A stretch of DNA of 64,000 nucleotides, taken from the NCBI RefSeq assembly GCF_900100955.1, contig NZ_FNCC01000003.1:372001-436000 (forward strand), read 5' to 3'. Positions 1 through 7,921 of this stretch are shown piece by piece. This DNA is from Lentzea fradiae (GTDB lineage Bacteria; Actinomycetota; Actinomycetes; Mycobacteriales; Pseudonocardiaceae). A program made the translations under genes and the position numbers. Under the pieces are notes generated by a model. It was not told where the DNA came from. It ran no database searches and worked only from the letters and a program-made list of their open reading frames with translations. Numbering within the stretch: the stretch's first letter is position 1; each line of letters begins with the position of its first letter.

Positions 1-1
1 G

Positions 2-259
2 ACCGAACTGACCGGGACACCCGCCGTGCTGGCCCTCTACGTCCGAATAGGACTGCTGCGCGAGTCCTACGGGCTGCGCGCGCTCAGGTTCGCGTTCACC
101 GAAGCCGGGCATCTGGCCCAAAACCTCACCGTCACCGCCGCACACGGAAACATCCGCACCGGATTGGTCGGCGGCTTCTACGACGACCTCGCCCACGACG
201 TCATCGGCCTCGACGGCGTGGACGACACACTCGTCTACTTCCTACCCCTGGCCTCGTAA
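2..259 (+). CDS. SagB-type (nitroreductase-like) dehydrogenase, C-terminal fragment
   Basis: This is the 3' end of a gene that enters from the left edge; the frame is open from base 2 to the TAA at 257-259, about 85 residues. The tail has the pattern of SagB/McbC-type FMN dehydrogenases: a Tyr-Gly-x-Arg-AlaLeu-Arg-Phe stretch, then EAGHLAQNL, then VGGFYDDL, and a closing GLDGVDDTLVYFLPL. Family members oxidise azolines to azoles in thiazole/oxazole-modified peptides, or act as related reductases in RiPP loci. The catalytic N-terminal part and any partner genes lie outside the window, so the substrate cannot be inferred. An internal GTG at 26 is not a credible start. Confidence 0.75.
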   Translation, partial: TELTGTPAVLALYVRIGLLRESYGLRALRFAFTEAGHLAQNLTVTAAHGNIRTGLVGGFYDDLAHDVIGLDGVDDTLVYFLPLAS

Positions 260-364
260 ACACGAACGACACCGCCATATCCGACGACGAACGCACACGG
301 TTACCGTCCCAAGGGACCGACGGAGATCCCTCAGCCACCATTTTCCCTTCTGATCTCGCTCCAC

Positions 365-575
365 AAGCACTCTCCGCAACACCCCACCCCAGTCGCAACT
401 CTCTTTCGCGTTTTCCCCTGCCGCACGCGGGGCCCTTTCGTCCTGTCACGGCCTACGCGGGGTCCCCGCGTACTAAAGCCACGTCACGCGGAGGAGGCGG
501 GAACCACTGGGTGGGTGACACACGGGCAGGTGTGCGGCGGGTGACGGGACAGAATCTCTGACGCAGCGCCTAGTA
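365..575 (+). repeat. Dispersed intergenic hairpin repeat, copy A
   Basis: One of three related copies (others near 25123-25324, inverted, and 53325-53535). Shared blocks in order are AGCACTCTCCG-like, CTCTCTTTCGCGTTTT-like, a hairpin at 454-472 (TACGCGGGG-T-CCCCGCGTA), AAGCCACGTCACGCGG and GGGTGGGTGACACACGGG, then a weaker CAGAATCTCTG-like tail shared best with copy C. It fills most of the 411 bp gap between two convergent gene ends (259 and 671). I see no gene in that gap. Limits are approximate. Confidence 0.75.
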
Positions 576-670
576 AGCGCGTGCGTTCTCGGAGAATCCC
601 GGCCGCGATCTTCATCGCGGCGGCGCAGCGCATCGACCGGACGTAGGCGGGTTGTCCGCCGTTGCGCGGC

Positions 671-1504
671 TCAGACCACGGCCGCCTCCTCGGGGTCCTC
701 CTCCTGCTCCGAGACGGTCGGCAGCTCGGCCGTGGTGCTCGGGGCTGAACCGCCCTGGGCCAGCTCCCCGATCACCGACATCGACTGCTTCACGATCGTC
801 AGCACGGCCGCGGCACCCTCGACGAGCTTGATCAGGTTCTCGCCGCTCGCGAGCAGCTCGCCGAGCTTGGCGGCGATCCGCAGGCCGCAGTCGACGGCGA
901 TCTGCACGCACTGCGGGATGGCCGCGGCGATGCTCTGCCCGAACGTCACCGCCGCCGCCGCGACGGCCTGCGTCATGATCGGCACGATCTTGCCGACGGC
1001 CTCGGTGACCAGCCGCGTCACCTCGGCGGCGACCTGGGCGACCACCTCGCCCGCCTTGATCAGCGCCGTCGCGTTGGTGAGCGCGGTCTCGGCGATCGAC
1101 AGCACGCCGTCGACGAGCTGCTGACCGGTCTGGAGGTAGTCGGTGGCGCTCTGCCCCGACCAGCCGCTGGTCTCGCTGCTCGCCTTCTCCCGGTAGCTCT
1201 CCGCGAGGGCGGCGGCGGACGTGCTCGCGTTCCGCAGGTCACCCGCGCCCTGCTCCACGCCGCCGGGGTCGCCTTGCAGCTGCCGCAACGGCTCTTCCAG
1301 GAACGAGACCATCGGCGTGAGGAACCCGACGCCCGCGCTGTCCAGCGCCTGCAACGGTTTCCCGTCCTCGCCGAGCGCGGAGACCGGGGCCTTGGGCGTG
1401 GCCGCGAGGTCCTGCGACAGCCACTCGTCGCCCGCGATGGCGCTGGTGGTGGTGCGCAGCTCTTCGAGCAGTGCGGCGATCGTGCCCGCGTCCGTCGTCG
1501 TCAC
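671..1504 (-). CDS. WXG/PPE-like type VII secretion-associated protein
   Basis: This 277-residue, Ala-rich, largely helical protein carries a WxG motif (SGWSGQSATDY) around residue 113, typical of WXG100/PPE-like substrates or chaperones of ESX-type secretion. It has no signal peptide. Two long hydrophobic helices follow (about residues 155-200), and the tail is acidic (EQEEDPEEAAVV). It is the last gene of a leftward six-gene operon. Its GTG start overlaps the stop of the previous gene by four bases (GTGA), which implies translational coupling. The protein may be a secreted partner or toxin-like cargo; no catalytic motif is visible. The assignment rests on the WxG motif and on the EspC/EspG-like neighbours. 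Confidence 0.6.
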   Translation of the reverse strand: MTTTDAGTIAALLEELRTTTSAIAGDEWLSQDLAATPKAPVSALGEDGKPLQALDSAGVGFLTPMVSFLEEPLRQLQGDPGGVEQGAGDLRNASTSAAALAESYREKASSETSGWSGQSATDYLQTGQQLVDGVLSIAETALTNATALIKAGEVVAQVAAEVTRLVTEAVGKIVPIMTQAVAAAAVTFGQSIAAAIPQCVQIAVDCGLRIAAKLGELLASGENLIKLVEGAAAVLTIVKQSMSVIGELAQGGSAPSTTAELPTVSEQEEDPEEAAVV

Positions 1505-1809
1505 CGGTCCACCCCCGTGAAGCTCGCGGCGTTGCCGTCGTCGGTGCGCTGGTAGGCGTCGGCGGTCTGCCGCACGCCGATGCTCACCTTGTCCAAAGTG
1601 GACGCGACATCGCCGAACGCCGTCCGGGTCCGGCCCATCGCGCCACCGAGTCCGGCGGCGAGGAACTGCGCGAACGACCCCAGCTCCTGGCCGAGCCGGT
1701 CGGGCATCCGCGCCGCGGTCGCGGACAGCTGGTCCGCGTACCCGGCGAGCGTCGCGGCGTGCCCGCGCAGCTGCTCGTGGTCGACCGTGAAGTTGTCAGG
1801 GGTGCTCAC
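1501..1809 (-). CDS. EspC-like small type VII secretion protein
   Basis: This 102-residue helical-hairpin protein fits the ESX EspC/WXG100 superfamily in size and pattern: an N-terminal FTVDHEQLRGHAATLAGYADQL helix, a central Leu/Phe/Gly-rich turn, and a C-terminal DKVSIGVRQTADAYQRTD helix with a YxxxD-like secretion signal near the end (AYQRTD). Such proteins are exported as heterodimers through the ESX membrane channel. The ATG start overlaps the upstream YbaB-like stop by four bases, and its own stop overlaps the next GTG. No ESX core ATPase or channel gene is visible in the window. Confidence 0.7.
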   Translation of the reverse strand: MSTPDNFTVDHEQLRGHAATLAGYADQLSATAARMPDRLGQELGSFAQFLAAGLGGAMGRTRTAFGDVASTLDKVSIGVRQTADAYQRTDDGNAASFTGVDR

Positions 1810-2150
1810 CGGACGGCCTCCGGCAGGTGCCTCGTGACCTCGTCCAGGGCCTCGCCCTCACCCAGGTAGCCCGCCATCACCTCGGCCATCCGCGCCCCGG
1901 CGATCCGTTGCGCCTCGCGCGCCGTGCTGACGATGAGCATCGCCAGCGTGTCGACGTCGAGCCTGCGGGCCGCGGGCGTCAGCGCGACGTCACCGAGCAC
2001 GCCGCCCGCGTTGACCGTCACGGTCACCTCCCCGCGCGGCGAGGTGGCGCTGGCGCCCGCCTCGGCGAGTCCCGCGCTGGCCTGCCGCGCCTGGTGCGCG
2101 ACCTGCTCCAGCCGTCCCCGGTAGTCCGCCAGCCACTGTGCTGGATCCAC
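1806..2150 (-). CDS. YbaB/EbfC-like nucleoid-associated protein
   Basis: The product is about 114 residues. It has the YbaB/EbfC layout: an N-terminal helix (DPAQWLADYRGRLEQVAHQA), a beta region with EVTVTVNAGGVLGDVALTPAA, and a C-terminal helix ending in MAEVMAGYL. YbaB proteins bind DNA as dimers; divergent copies sit inside many actinobacterial ESX-type loci with unknown roles. I chose GTG at 2150 over a longer reading because it sits just after a purine-rich GAGGGGGAG and leaves a 10-base gap to the previous gene; the longer version would begin with a Pro/Arg/Gly-rich stretch inside that gene. It overlaps the EspC-like gene by four bases. Confidence 0.7.
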   Translation of the reverse strand: MDPAQWLADYRGRLEQVAHQARQASAGLAEAGASATSPRGEVTVTVNAGGVLGDVALTPAARRLDVDTLAMLIVSTAREAQRIAGARMAEVMAGYLGEGEALDEVTRHLPEAVR

Positions 2151-2160
2151 TTCTCCCCCT

Positions 2161-2778
2161 CTACCGCGCCCGCGCCGCGGCGGCGAGCTCTCCGATGGCA
2201 CGAACCAGGTCCTGATGTCGCAACGGGTTCACGCTGACCCACCCGTCGTGGCCGACCCCGACCCCGACCCTGCCGTTCACCCCGTCCAGCCAGGACACCT
2301 CCCGGCGTTCTCCCCCGGCCACCCCGGCCTGACCCGCGGCGACGACCTCCAGTTCGAGCGGAGCGCCGGGCGGCAGGGTGATCGGCATCATCGAGGCGGG
2401 CGGCAGCACCGGCAGCAACGCCACCAGCTCGTCGCCGAGCGTCTCCGCCTCGACCCGCGTCACGCGGACCGTGCTGCCGGTCTGCGTGCACACCAGTGCG
2501 TCGTCGCCGTGGACCATCGCCACGGCGCCGATGTCCGCTGTCACGAGATCCACCGCGGCGGTGTGCTCGTGCAGCGCCGTGACCAGCTCCGCCGCCAGGC
2601 CGACCGGCCCGTGCGGTTCGGCCAGGCCGCGTGCCTGCAGGCCGTGCCCCGCCTCGGCGAGCAGCGCCGCGCGTTCGCCGGCGAGCCGCCCGAACGACGG
2701 CACCCGCAGCGGGAACGGCCAGCGCACACCGGCGTGGGTGGCGAGGAGGTCCATCTCGACCAGGTCGAACGCGATCAC
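2161..2778 (-). CDS. EspG family ESX secretion-associated chaperone
   Basis: This 205-residue protein resembles the EspG family (cytosolic chaperones that bind PE/PPE heterodimers and keep them soluble for ESX export). Supporting features are an N-terminal FDLVEMDLLATHAGVRWPFPL segment, a middle beta-rich region with AVAMVHGDDALVCTQTG, and a C-terminal LRHQDLVRAIGELAAAARAR helix. It lies within an operon with a PPE-like protein two genes upstream, which suits that partner role. Its start overlaps the preceding stop by four bases. The family call is by overall pattern, not by a catalytic motif. Confidence 0.65.
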   Translation of the reverse strand: MIAFDLVEMDLLATHAGVRWPFPLRVPSFGRLAGERAALLAEAGHGLQARGLAEPHGPVGLAAELVTALHEHTAAVDLVTADIGAVAMVHGDDALVCTQTGSTVRVTRVEAETLGDELVALLPVLPPASMMPITLPPGAPLELEVVAAGQAGVAGGERREVSWLDGVNGRVGVGVGHDGWVSVNPLRHQDLVRAIGELAAAARAR

Positions 2779-3077
2779 CTGGCCGCCTTCCGCGCCTGTT
2801 CCTCGTCGGTGTCGGTGTAGGCGGTGCCGATCTCGGCGAGCATCCGGCGGAACTCGCGCACCTCCCGTTCGGCGGCACCGACCTCCCCCGCGAGCCCCGA
2901 CCCGGCGTCCTGCAACCGCCGCGACAGGTCTTGCGCGGGCGGCGCGGTGCCGAGCAGCGGGTGCCGCTCCGCCAGCCTGCTCGCGGTCGCCACCAGGTCG
3001 CCGGTCAGCTCCGCGAGCCTGGTCAGGGTCCTGACCCGGTCCTGCAGCAGCTCCGGCGACACCTCGTACCCGGTCAC
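2775..3077 (-). CDS. EspC/WXG100-like small protein
   Basis: This is a 100-residue, almost wholly helical protein beginning GTG (VTGYEVSPELLQDRVRTL) and ending DTDEEQARKAAR. It has the size of an ESX WXG100/EspC-type protein, a YEVSPELL start seen in EspC-like proteins, and a central turn rather than a strict WxG. The start at 3077 overlaps the PPE-like stop at 3074 by four bases. A much longer frame continues upstream to 4166 but only as an antisense-like shadow over the PPE gene. Together with the PPE-like gene it could form the exported heterodimer. Confidence 0.6.
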   Translation of the reverse strand: MTGYEVSPELLQDRVRTLTRLAELTGDLVATASRLAERHPLLGTAPPAQDLSRRLQDAGSGLAGEVGAAEREVREFRRMLAEIGTAYTDTDEEQARKAAR

Positions 3078-4147
3078 TGGTCCTCCCCGATCACAGCGGG
3101 CGCCACGGTCCCCGTCACGGCGAACAGGTCGTGGTCGAGCGTCGGCATCTGGTTCTCGTGCAGCTGGTCGTCGTCCTTGCGCGCGCCACCGGCCGGAGCC
3201 GCGGCCATGCCGTTGTGCTGGGCGGTGGCGCGGGTCTCCGCGGTGACGGCGCCGGTCGTGGTGGCGCCCATCGCCTGCCCGGCCATCACGCCGGTCCGCG
3301 GTCCCGGGGTCATCTGCTGCGGCTGGCCGGCGGGTGTGGCGACAGCGGCCACCGAGCCCCGTGCTCCGCCGCCCACGAGCTGCTGCCACGGCACGCCGCC
3401 GGAGCTGGGTGTGCGCACGGTCGCCACCGATGACGATGCCGGACGCGGCGCGGCGGCCTGCGGGACGCCCGCCTTGGCGGTGTCGATGAGCCGGCCGCTG
3501 CCGTTGAGGCTGGACTCGTAGGTCTGCATCGTGCGGACCGCCTGCGCCTTCTGCTGGTCGGCCGACGAGGCGCCGAAGTAGAAGTAGAACCCCGAGGTGA
3601 CCCCCGCGGGCATCGTCGGCGCGCTGGGGACCGAGAACGACGAGGGCATGAACGACGACGGCAGGTACGACGCCGGAGACGTGGCCGGCAGGTACGACGC
3701 CGGGGACGACGGCAGGTACGAAGCCGGGGACGGGGGTGGCGCGAACGAGACGGGGAACCCCGCGAACGCCTGGGTCGTCGTGTCCGGTGGCGCGGGCATC
3801 GCCGCCCGCGCCGCGGCCAGCGCGTCGGCGGAGTCCTGCGCGGCCCGCTGTCCCGCCGCGGCCAGCTCGCTGATCTTCCCGACCCGTTCGGCGAGCGCCG
3901 CGAGGCGTGCGGCCGCCTCCTCGGCGGCGGCCCCGCTCCACCCCTCCAGGAGCGCGGCCCGTTGTTCCCTCAGCACCTCCGCGTGCGCGTCCAGGGCAGC
4001 CCGGTGCCGCGTCCACTCGTCGGCGACCGTGCTCACATCCGCTACGTCGGCGTCCTGCCACAGCATCCGGTGGAGCTCTTCGTGGCTGTACGCCTCCCAG
4101 TTGACCCCACCGGGTGACTCGTTGCCTGACACGGTCCGAACGATCAC
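3074..4147 (-). CDS. PPE-domain-like type VII secretion substrate with Pro-rich repeats
   Basis: This 357-residue protein starts with NWEAYSHEELHRML and has an LLEGWSGAAAEEA WxG motif near residue 68 inside a helical PPE-like N-terminal domain (to about 115). A low-complexity Pro/Ser/Ala region follows, with three SPASYLP units (about residues 138-165) and a long Ala/Gly/Thr-rich tail, then an acidic close. PPE proteins pair with PE/EspC-like partners and need EspG, both of which sit next to it. It is the first gene of the six-gene operon and is separated from the NACHT gene upstream by a strong hairpin. The Pro-rich part probably spans or decorates the cell wall; that is inference. Confidence 0.65.
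   Translation of the reverse strand: MIVRTVSGNESPGGVNWEAYSHEELHRMLWQDADVADVSTVADEWTRHRAALDAHAEVLREQRAALLEGWSGAAAEEAAARLAALAERVGKISELAAAGQRAAQDSADALAAARAAMPAPPDTTTQAFAGFPVSFAPPPSPASYLPSSPASYLPATSPASYLPSSFMPSSFSVPSAPTMPAGVTSGFYFYFGASSADQQKAQAVRTMQTYESSLNGSGRLIDTAKAGVPQAAAPRPASSSVATVRTPSSGGVPWQQLVGGGARGSVAAVATPAGQPQQMTPGPRTGVMAGQAMGATTTGAVTAETRATAQHNGMAAAPAGGARKDDDQLHENQMPTLDHDLFAVTGTVAPAVIGEDQ
3660..3731. repeat. In-gene tandem repeat encoding SPASYLP units
   Basis: Three near-identical 21-base units (3660-3680, 3687-3707, 3711-3731; core GGCAGGTACGACGCCGG) lie in the PPE-like gene and encode repeated SPASYLP. They are spaced unevenly (6 and 3 bases), so the unit number may vary between strains. 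Confidence 0.85.
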
Positions 4148-4174
4148 AGCCGGGCGGCACGGTCACCAGGCCAG

Positions 4175-4200
4175 CCGACCGGCCACTCGTGGCCGGTCGG
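4175..4200 (-). terminator. Hairpin terminator after the NACHT gene
   Basis: A perfect 12-bp stem (CCGACCGGCCAC / GTGGCCGGTCGG) with a two-base loop lies just past the stop of the NACHT gene (4206) and before the PPE start (4147). There is no U-tract, as is common in actinomycetes. It suggests that the two transcription units are separate. Confidence 0.6.
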
Positions 4201-4205
4201 TCTGA

Positions 4206-6314
4206 TCAGCGGGAACGCGCGAAATGTTCCTGGAGCCGGGCGTGCCGGAACTGGTAGACCGCACCCGCGCGGCGCAGCACGCCACGCCGGTAGGCGTCGT
4301 CGAGGAACGCCGTCACGCGCCACGGCAGACGCCCGGTCAGCGGTAGCCAGACGCGCGCGAACACCACCCACTGCCCCCACGCCGTCAGGCTCAGCACGTA
4401 CGCGAGCCCGCCGCCGATACCGCCGACGAGCCCGATCGCGAGCGCCGTCGGCGGCTCCCACACGACGGCGAACCGCAACGCGGCCAGCCCGCTCGTGACG
4501 ACCCCGGTGGCGGCCACGACGAACACCGCGAAGACCGGCACCATCATCATCACCAGGAGCAGCACCGCCCGCCGGTTCGACCTCAGCAGCCCCTCGGGAC
4601 TGAGCGCCGCCCGGACGTCCAACGGCGCCTCCAGCGCGGCGACGAGGCCCAGCACCAGCGCGGCGCCCAGCCCGAACACCAGCGCGAACGCTCCGGCGTC
4701 CACGAACACCTCCCGCGTCATCGCGGACTCCGGCGTGACCATCCAGTACGCCAGCCTGCGGACCAGCCCGTACGCCGCGCCGACCGCACCGCCGAACGCC
4801 AGCCCGAGCAGCGCCCGCGACCACACCCGCCTCCCGGCCCGGCCGCGCAGCCGCAGCCGGGTCCGCACGGGCTGCAGCGGGGTCCTGAGCACCACGAACC
4901 GGTGGGCGAGCCCGAAGATCCCGCCGGTGACCAGCCCGATCATCACCGCGAACAGCCACAGCTGCAGCATCACCTGCCCTGCCAGGAGGGTGTCGAACAC
5001 GAGGTCCGCGACACCGACCGCGACACCGACCGCCAGCCCGGTCACCCGCGCCGACGTGCCGAACTGCCACCAGGCGATGTCGTGGGTGCCGAGCCGGGTC
5101 AGGTGCTCGGCGAGGTGGGTGAGCCACGGCCGCACGCGTGCGGCCCGCGCCGGCCCGTAGACGGCGGGCACGAAGCTGCTGAGCAGGTGCCGTTCGATCT
5201 CGTCCGGTGTGCCGAGCGCGAGCAGCGCCGCCGGGTCGTGGTCGGGCGTGTCGCTGTAGACGCGCCGGGCCAGCGACACCATCAACGGCGTGGTCAGCAC
5301 CTCGGCCAGCGGCCCGCCCGCGCGCACCTCGTCGAGGACGGGTTTCCAGGCGCTGCCGCCCGGCCCGGTCCTGCGGGTGGTGCGGGGCAGGTAGCCGGCG
5401 AGGTCGTCGGCGGTGAGGTCGGCGAGCACGACCGCGGCGGCCGACGTCAGCACGTCGGTGCCGGCCACGGCGTCGCGGTACTCGTCGACGCGGCTGGTCA
5501 GCAGCAACGGCAGCGTCGTGGCGTTCAGCGCGAGGAGCGCGGACCGGTGCAGGCCCGTCGCGATCTCGTCGAACCCGTCGAGCACCGGCAGCACCCGCTG
5601 GGAGTCGACGAGCGTCGACGCGAGGGTGCCGCCGGGGCCGGGCGCCGACAGGAACGGGTACTCGCGGATCAGCTGCTCGGCGAGCCAGTCGCGCAGCCCG
5701 ACGCGGCCGGGGTGCCACGAGCCGAGGCCGAAGATCACCGGGACCGGGTCGGCCGTGTCCCGCGCCGCCAGCAGGTCGAGGACGAACCGGGTCGTCAGCA
5801 CGGTCTTGCCCGATCCGGCCCTGCCGAGCACGACGAGCCGTTTCGACGGCACCCGCCGGTAGACCTCGACCACCTGGTCGAGCCGTCCGGCGAGGCCGGC
5901 CTCGCCGCCGATGTTGAGCCAGCTGTCCCGCAACGCCTCCGGCGCCGCGTCCCACCGCACCGGCAGCGGCACCGGGTCGTGGACCTGCCGCTGCTCCTCC
6001 TCGCGCCGCCAGCGCGCCTCGATCGCGACCTTGAGGGTCTCGACCGTCTCGTGCAGCGGGTCGAACCGCGCCGGTGCGGCGACCGGTGGCTCGTCCCTGC
6101 CCGCCGCCGCGAACAGCTCGGCGCGTTCGGCGCCGGTCAGCTCCAGCGCGTCGGCCAGTGCGCGCACGGTGCCCATGCGCGGGTCCGTCCGTTCGCCGGT
6201 CTCCAGTCCGCGCACCGTGCGGATGCCCACGGTGGCGCGCTGCGCGAGCGCCTCCTGGCTCAATCCCGCCCGCTGCCGCCACTGACGCAGCAGTGAGCCG
6301 AGCTGGCTCGCCAC
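4206..6314 (-). CDS. XRE-NACHT NTPase with C-terminal membrane segments
   Basis: This 702-residue multidomain protein has an N-terminal XRE-type helix-turn-helix (about residues 5-62; LSQEALAQRATVGIRTVRGLE), then a NACHT/STAND NTPase with Walker A GRAGSGKT (164-171) and Walker B VLPVLDGFDEI (241-251) and a LLLTSRVDEYRD sensor-like stretch. From about residue 425 to 645 there are at least six hydrophobic segments. The start is GTG at 6314. STAND NTPases act as ATP-driven switches; bacterial NACHT proteins include anti-phage effectors, and XRE-NACHT proteins are also common in actinomycetes with no assigned role. The combination of DNA-binding-like head and membrane tail is unusual. It is not clear whether it acts as regulator or membrane-damaging effector. 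Confidence 0.8.
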   Translation of the reverse strand: MASQLGSLLRQWRQRAGLSQEALAQRATVGIRTVRGLETGERTDPRMGTVRALADALELTGAERAELFAAAGRDEPPVAAPARFDPLHETVETLKVAIEARWRREEEQRQVHDPVPLPVRWDAAPEALRDSWLNIGGEAGLAGRLDQVVEVYRRVPSKRLVVLGRAGSGKTVLTTRFVLDLLAARDTADPVPVIFGLGSWHPGRVGLRDWLAEQLIREYPFLSAPGPGGTLASTLVDSQRVLPVLDGFDEIATGLHRSALLALNATTLPLLLTSRVDEYRDAVAGTDVLTSAAAVVLADLTADDLAGYLPRTTRRTGPGGSAWKPVLDEVRAGGPLAEVLTTPLMVSLARRVYSDTPDHDPAALLALGTPDEIERHLLSSFVPAVYGPARAARVRPWLTHLAEHLTRLGTHDIAWWQFGTSARVTGLAVGVAVGVADLVFDTLLAGQVMLQLWLFAVMIGLVTGGIFGLAHRFVVLRTPLQPVRTRLRLRGRAGRRVWSRALLGLAFGGAVGAAYGLVRRLAYWMVTPESAMTREVFVDAGAFALVFGLGAALVLGLVAALEAPLDVRAALSPEGLLRSNRRAVLLLVMMMVPVFAVFVVAATGVVTSGLAALRFAVVWEPPTALAIGLVGGIGGGLAYVLSLTAWGQWVVFARVWLPLTGRLPWRVTAFLDDAYRRGVLRRAGAVYQFRHARLQEHFARSR

Positions 6315-6334
6315 GACCGCCCCCTAGTCCGGTT

Positions 6335-6371
6335 GATCACGAGCTTACCGAGACCACGCTGTTTCGTGATC
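6335..6371. promoter_or_regulatory. Inverted repeat between NACHT and DedA genes
   Basis: GATCACGA (6335-6342) and TCGTGATC (6364-6371) form an 8-bp inverted repeat in the 104-base divergent gap. It could be an operator for the XRE domain of the NACHT protein or part of the shared promoter region. There is no further support. Confidence 0.3.
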
Positions 6372-6418
6372 ACTTTGCCGCATGGCCGGTACCGTCCGTT
6401 TGGGGGAAGATCGCGGTC

Positions 6419-7018
6419 GTGCTCGCGCAGTGGCTCCACACTGTCCCACCGCTGCTGGTCTACGTCGTCGTGGGCCTGGTGGTGGGCATCGAGAGCGTCG
6501 GCGTCCCGGTGCCCGGCGAGATCGTGCTCATCACGGCCGCGTTGATGGCCTCGCACCACGACGGCGTCTCGCCGTGGGTGGTCGGCGCCTCCGCCACGGC
6601 CGGGGCGGTCATCGGCGACAGCATCGGCTATGCGCTCGGCAAGCGCTTCGGGCCGCGGATCTTCGGCTGGGCCGGCGAGAAGTTCCCGCGCCACTTCAGC
6701 CCCGCCAAGATCGACCGCGCCAGAGGGGTGTTCCACAGGTTCGGCGCCTGGGCGGTGTTCTTCGGCCGGTTCGTGGCGCTGCTGCGCATCCTGTCCGGTC
6801 CGCTCGCGGCGACGATGGGCCTGCACTACGGCAAGTTCCTGCTGGCCAACGCCACCGGCGGGCTGGCGTGGGCCGGGGGCACGACCGCCGTCGTCTACCT
6901 GCTGGGCGAGGCGGCCGAGCACTACCTCGCGGAGTTCTCGTGGGTGGCGCTGGTGGTGGTGCTGGTGGCGGCGGCGGGGTTCGCCGTCCGCTCCAGGCTG
7001 CGCCGGTCGTCCCGGTGA
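6419..7018 (+). CDS. DedA family membrane protein
   Basis: This 199-residue integral membrane protein has the DedA/SNARE-associated pattern: a first segment VYVVVGLVVGIESVGVPVPGE with the conserved E...P-PGE, a glycine-rich GDSIGYALGKRFG, the amphipathic FFGRFVALLRILSGPLAATMG stretch with the family's F-x-R-F-x-P-like region, and two C-terminal helices. DedA proteins act as lipid scramblases/undecaprenyl-phosphate translocases and support membrane integrity. I set the start at GTG 6419, about 12 bases after a GGGGGA, rather than the much longer frame that runs antisense through the NACHT gene. It is followed closely by an alpha/beta hydrolase. Confidence 0.85.
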   Translation: MLAQWLHTVPPLLVYVVVGLVVGIESVGVPVPGEIVLITAALMASHHDGVSPWVVGASATAGAVIGDSIGYALGKRFGPRIFGWAGEKFPRHFSPAKIDRARGVFHRFGAWAVFFGRFVALLRILSGPLAATMGLHYGKFLLANATGGLAWAGGTTAVVYLLGEAAEHYLAEFSWVALVVVLVAAAGFAVRSRLRRSSR

Positions 7019-7056
7019 CTACGCTGTTCCGACCCGATCCGACTGGGGAGACCACG

Positions 7057-7896
7057 ATGGAATCGCATGTTCTCGACACCGGCGACGCCGCGATCACCTA
7101 CGACGTGAGCGGCGAGGGCCGTCCGCTGATGATGATCGGCCAGCCGATGGACGCGAGCGGCTTCACGGCCCTGCGCGCGCGGTTCCCGGACCGCAAGGTG
7201 ATCACCTACGACCCGCGCGGCATCGGCAGGAGCACCCGGTCCGACGGCCGCACCGACAACAACCCCGAGGTGCAGGCGGCGGACGTGCACGCGGTGATCC
7301 AGGCCGTCGGCGGCCCGGTCGACCTGTTCGCGTCCAGCGGCGGCGCCGTCACCGCGCTGGCGCTCGTCGCCACCTACCCGGACGACGTCGTCACGCTCGT
7401 CGCGCACGAGCCGCCGCTCATCGACGTCCTGCCGGACGCGGCCCTCGCGCGGCGGGCCCGGGACGCCTTCATCGAGGCGTACCAGGCCAAGGGCTGGGGC
7501 GCGGGCATGGCGGAGTTCATGCGGATGAGCTCGCACCAGGGCGAGTACACCGACGGGTACTTCGCGCAGCCGCCGGCGGACCCCGCGGAGATGGGCATGC
7601 CCGCCGAGGACGACGGCAAGCGCGACGACCCGTTGCTGGGCACCGCCTCGCTCGCCGTCACCGACTACGAGCTGAAGGCCGGCGCGCTCAACGCCGCGTC
7701 CACCCGTGTCGTGATCGCGGTCGGTGAGGAGACGGGCGACGCGTTCACCGCGCGCACCGCCGTGCACGCGGCGAAGCTGCTCGGGCAGGAGGCCGTCGTG
7801 TTCCCCAGCCACCACGGCGGGTTCCTCGGCGGCGAGTTCGGCTACGCGGGCAAGCCGGAGGAGTTCGCCGTCAAGCTCCGCGAGGTCCTCGGCTGA
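7057..7896 (+). CDS. Alpha/beta hydrolase
   Basis: This 279-residue alpha/beta-hydrolase-fold protein has an ATG start preceded by GGGGAG at six bases. It has DPRGIGRSTR after strand 4, a nucleophile elbow FASSGGAVTAL (Ser in SSGG rather than the common GxSxG), and a C-terminal His in FPSHHGGFLG. The substrate is unknown; similar actinobacterial proteins are annotated only as hydrolases. It lies 38 bases after the DedA gene on the same strand and converges on the oxidoreductase at 7922. Confidence 0.8.
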   Translation: MESHVLDTGDAAITYDVSGEGRPLMMIGQPMDASGFTALRARFPDRKVITYDPRGIGRSTRSDGRTDNNPEVQAADVHAVIQAVGGPVDLFASSGGAVTALALVATYPDDVVTLVAHEPPLIDVLPDAALARRARDAFIEAYQAKGWGAGMAEFMRMSSHQGEYTDGYFAQPPADPAEMGMPAEDDGKRDDPLLGTASLAVTDYELKAGALNAASTRVVIAVGEETGDAFTARTAVHAAKLLGQEAVVFPSHHGGFLGGEFGYAGKPEEFAVKLREVLG

Positions 7897-7921
7897 CGTC
7901 CCGGTGCCTTCCCGCGGTGGT

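Noticed and set aside
4144..6282. A 712-codon open frame on the minus strand overlapping the NACHT gene in another frame
   Set aside because: Arg/Ala/Gly-rich shadow translation; the other frame has a full XRE-NACHT domain order and a plausible start.
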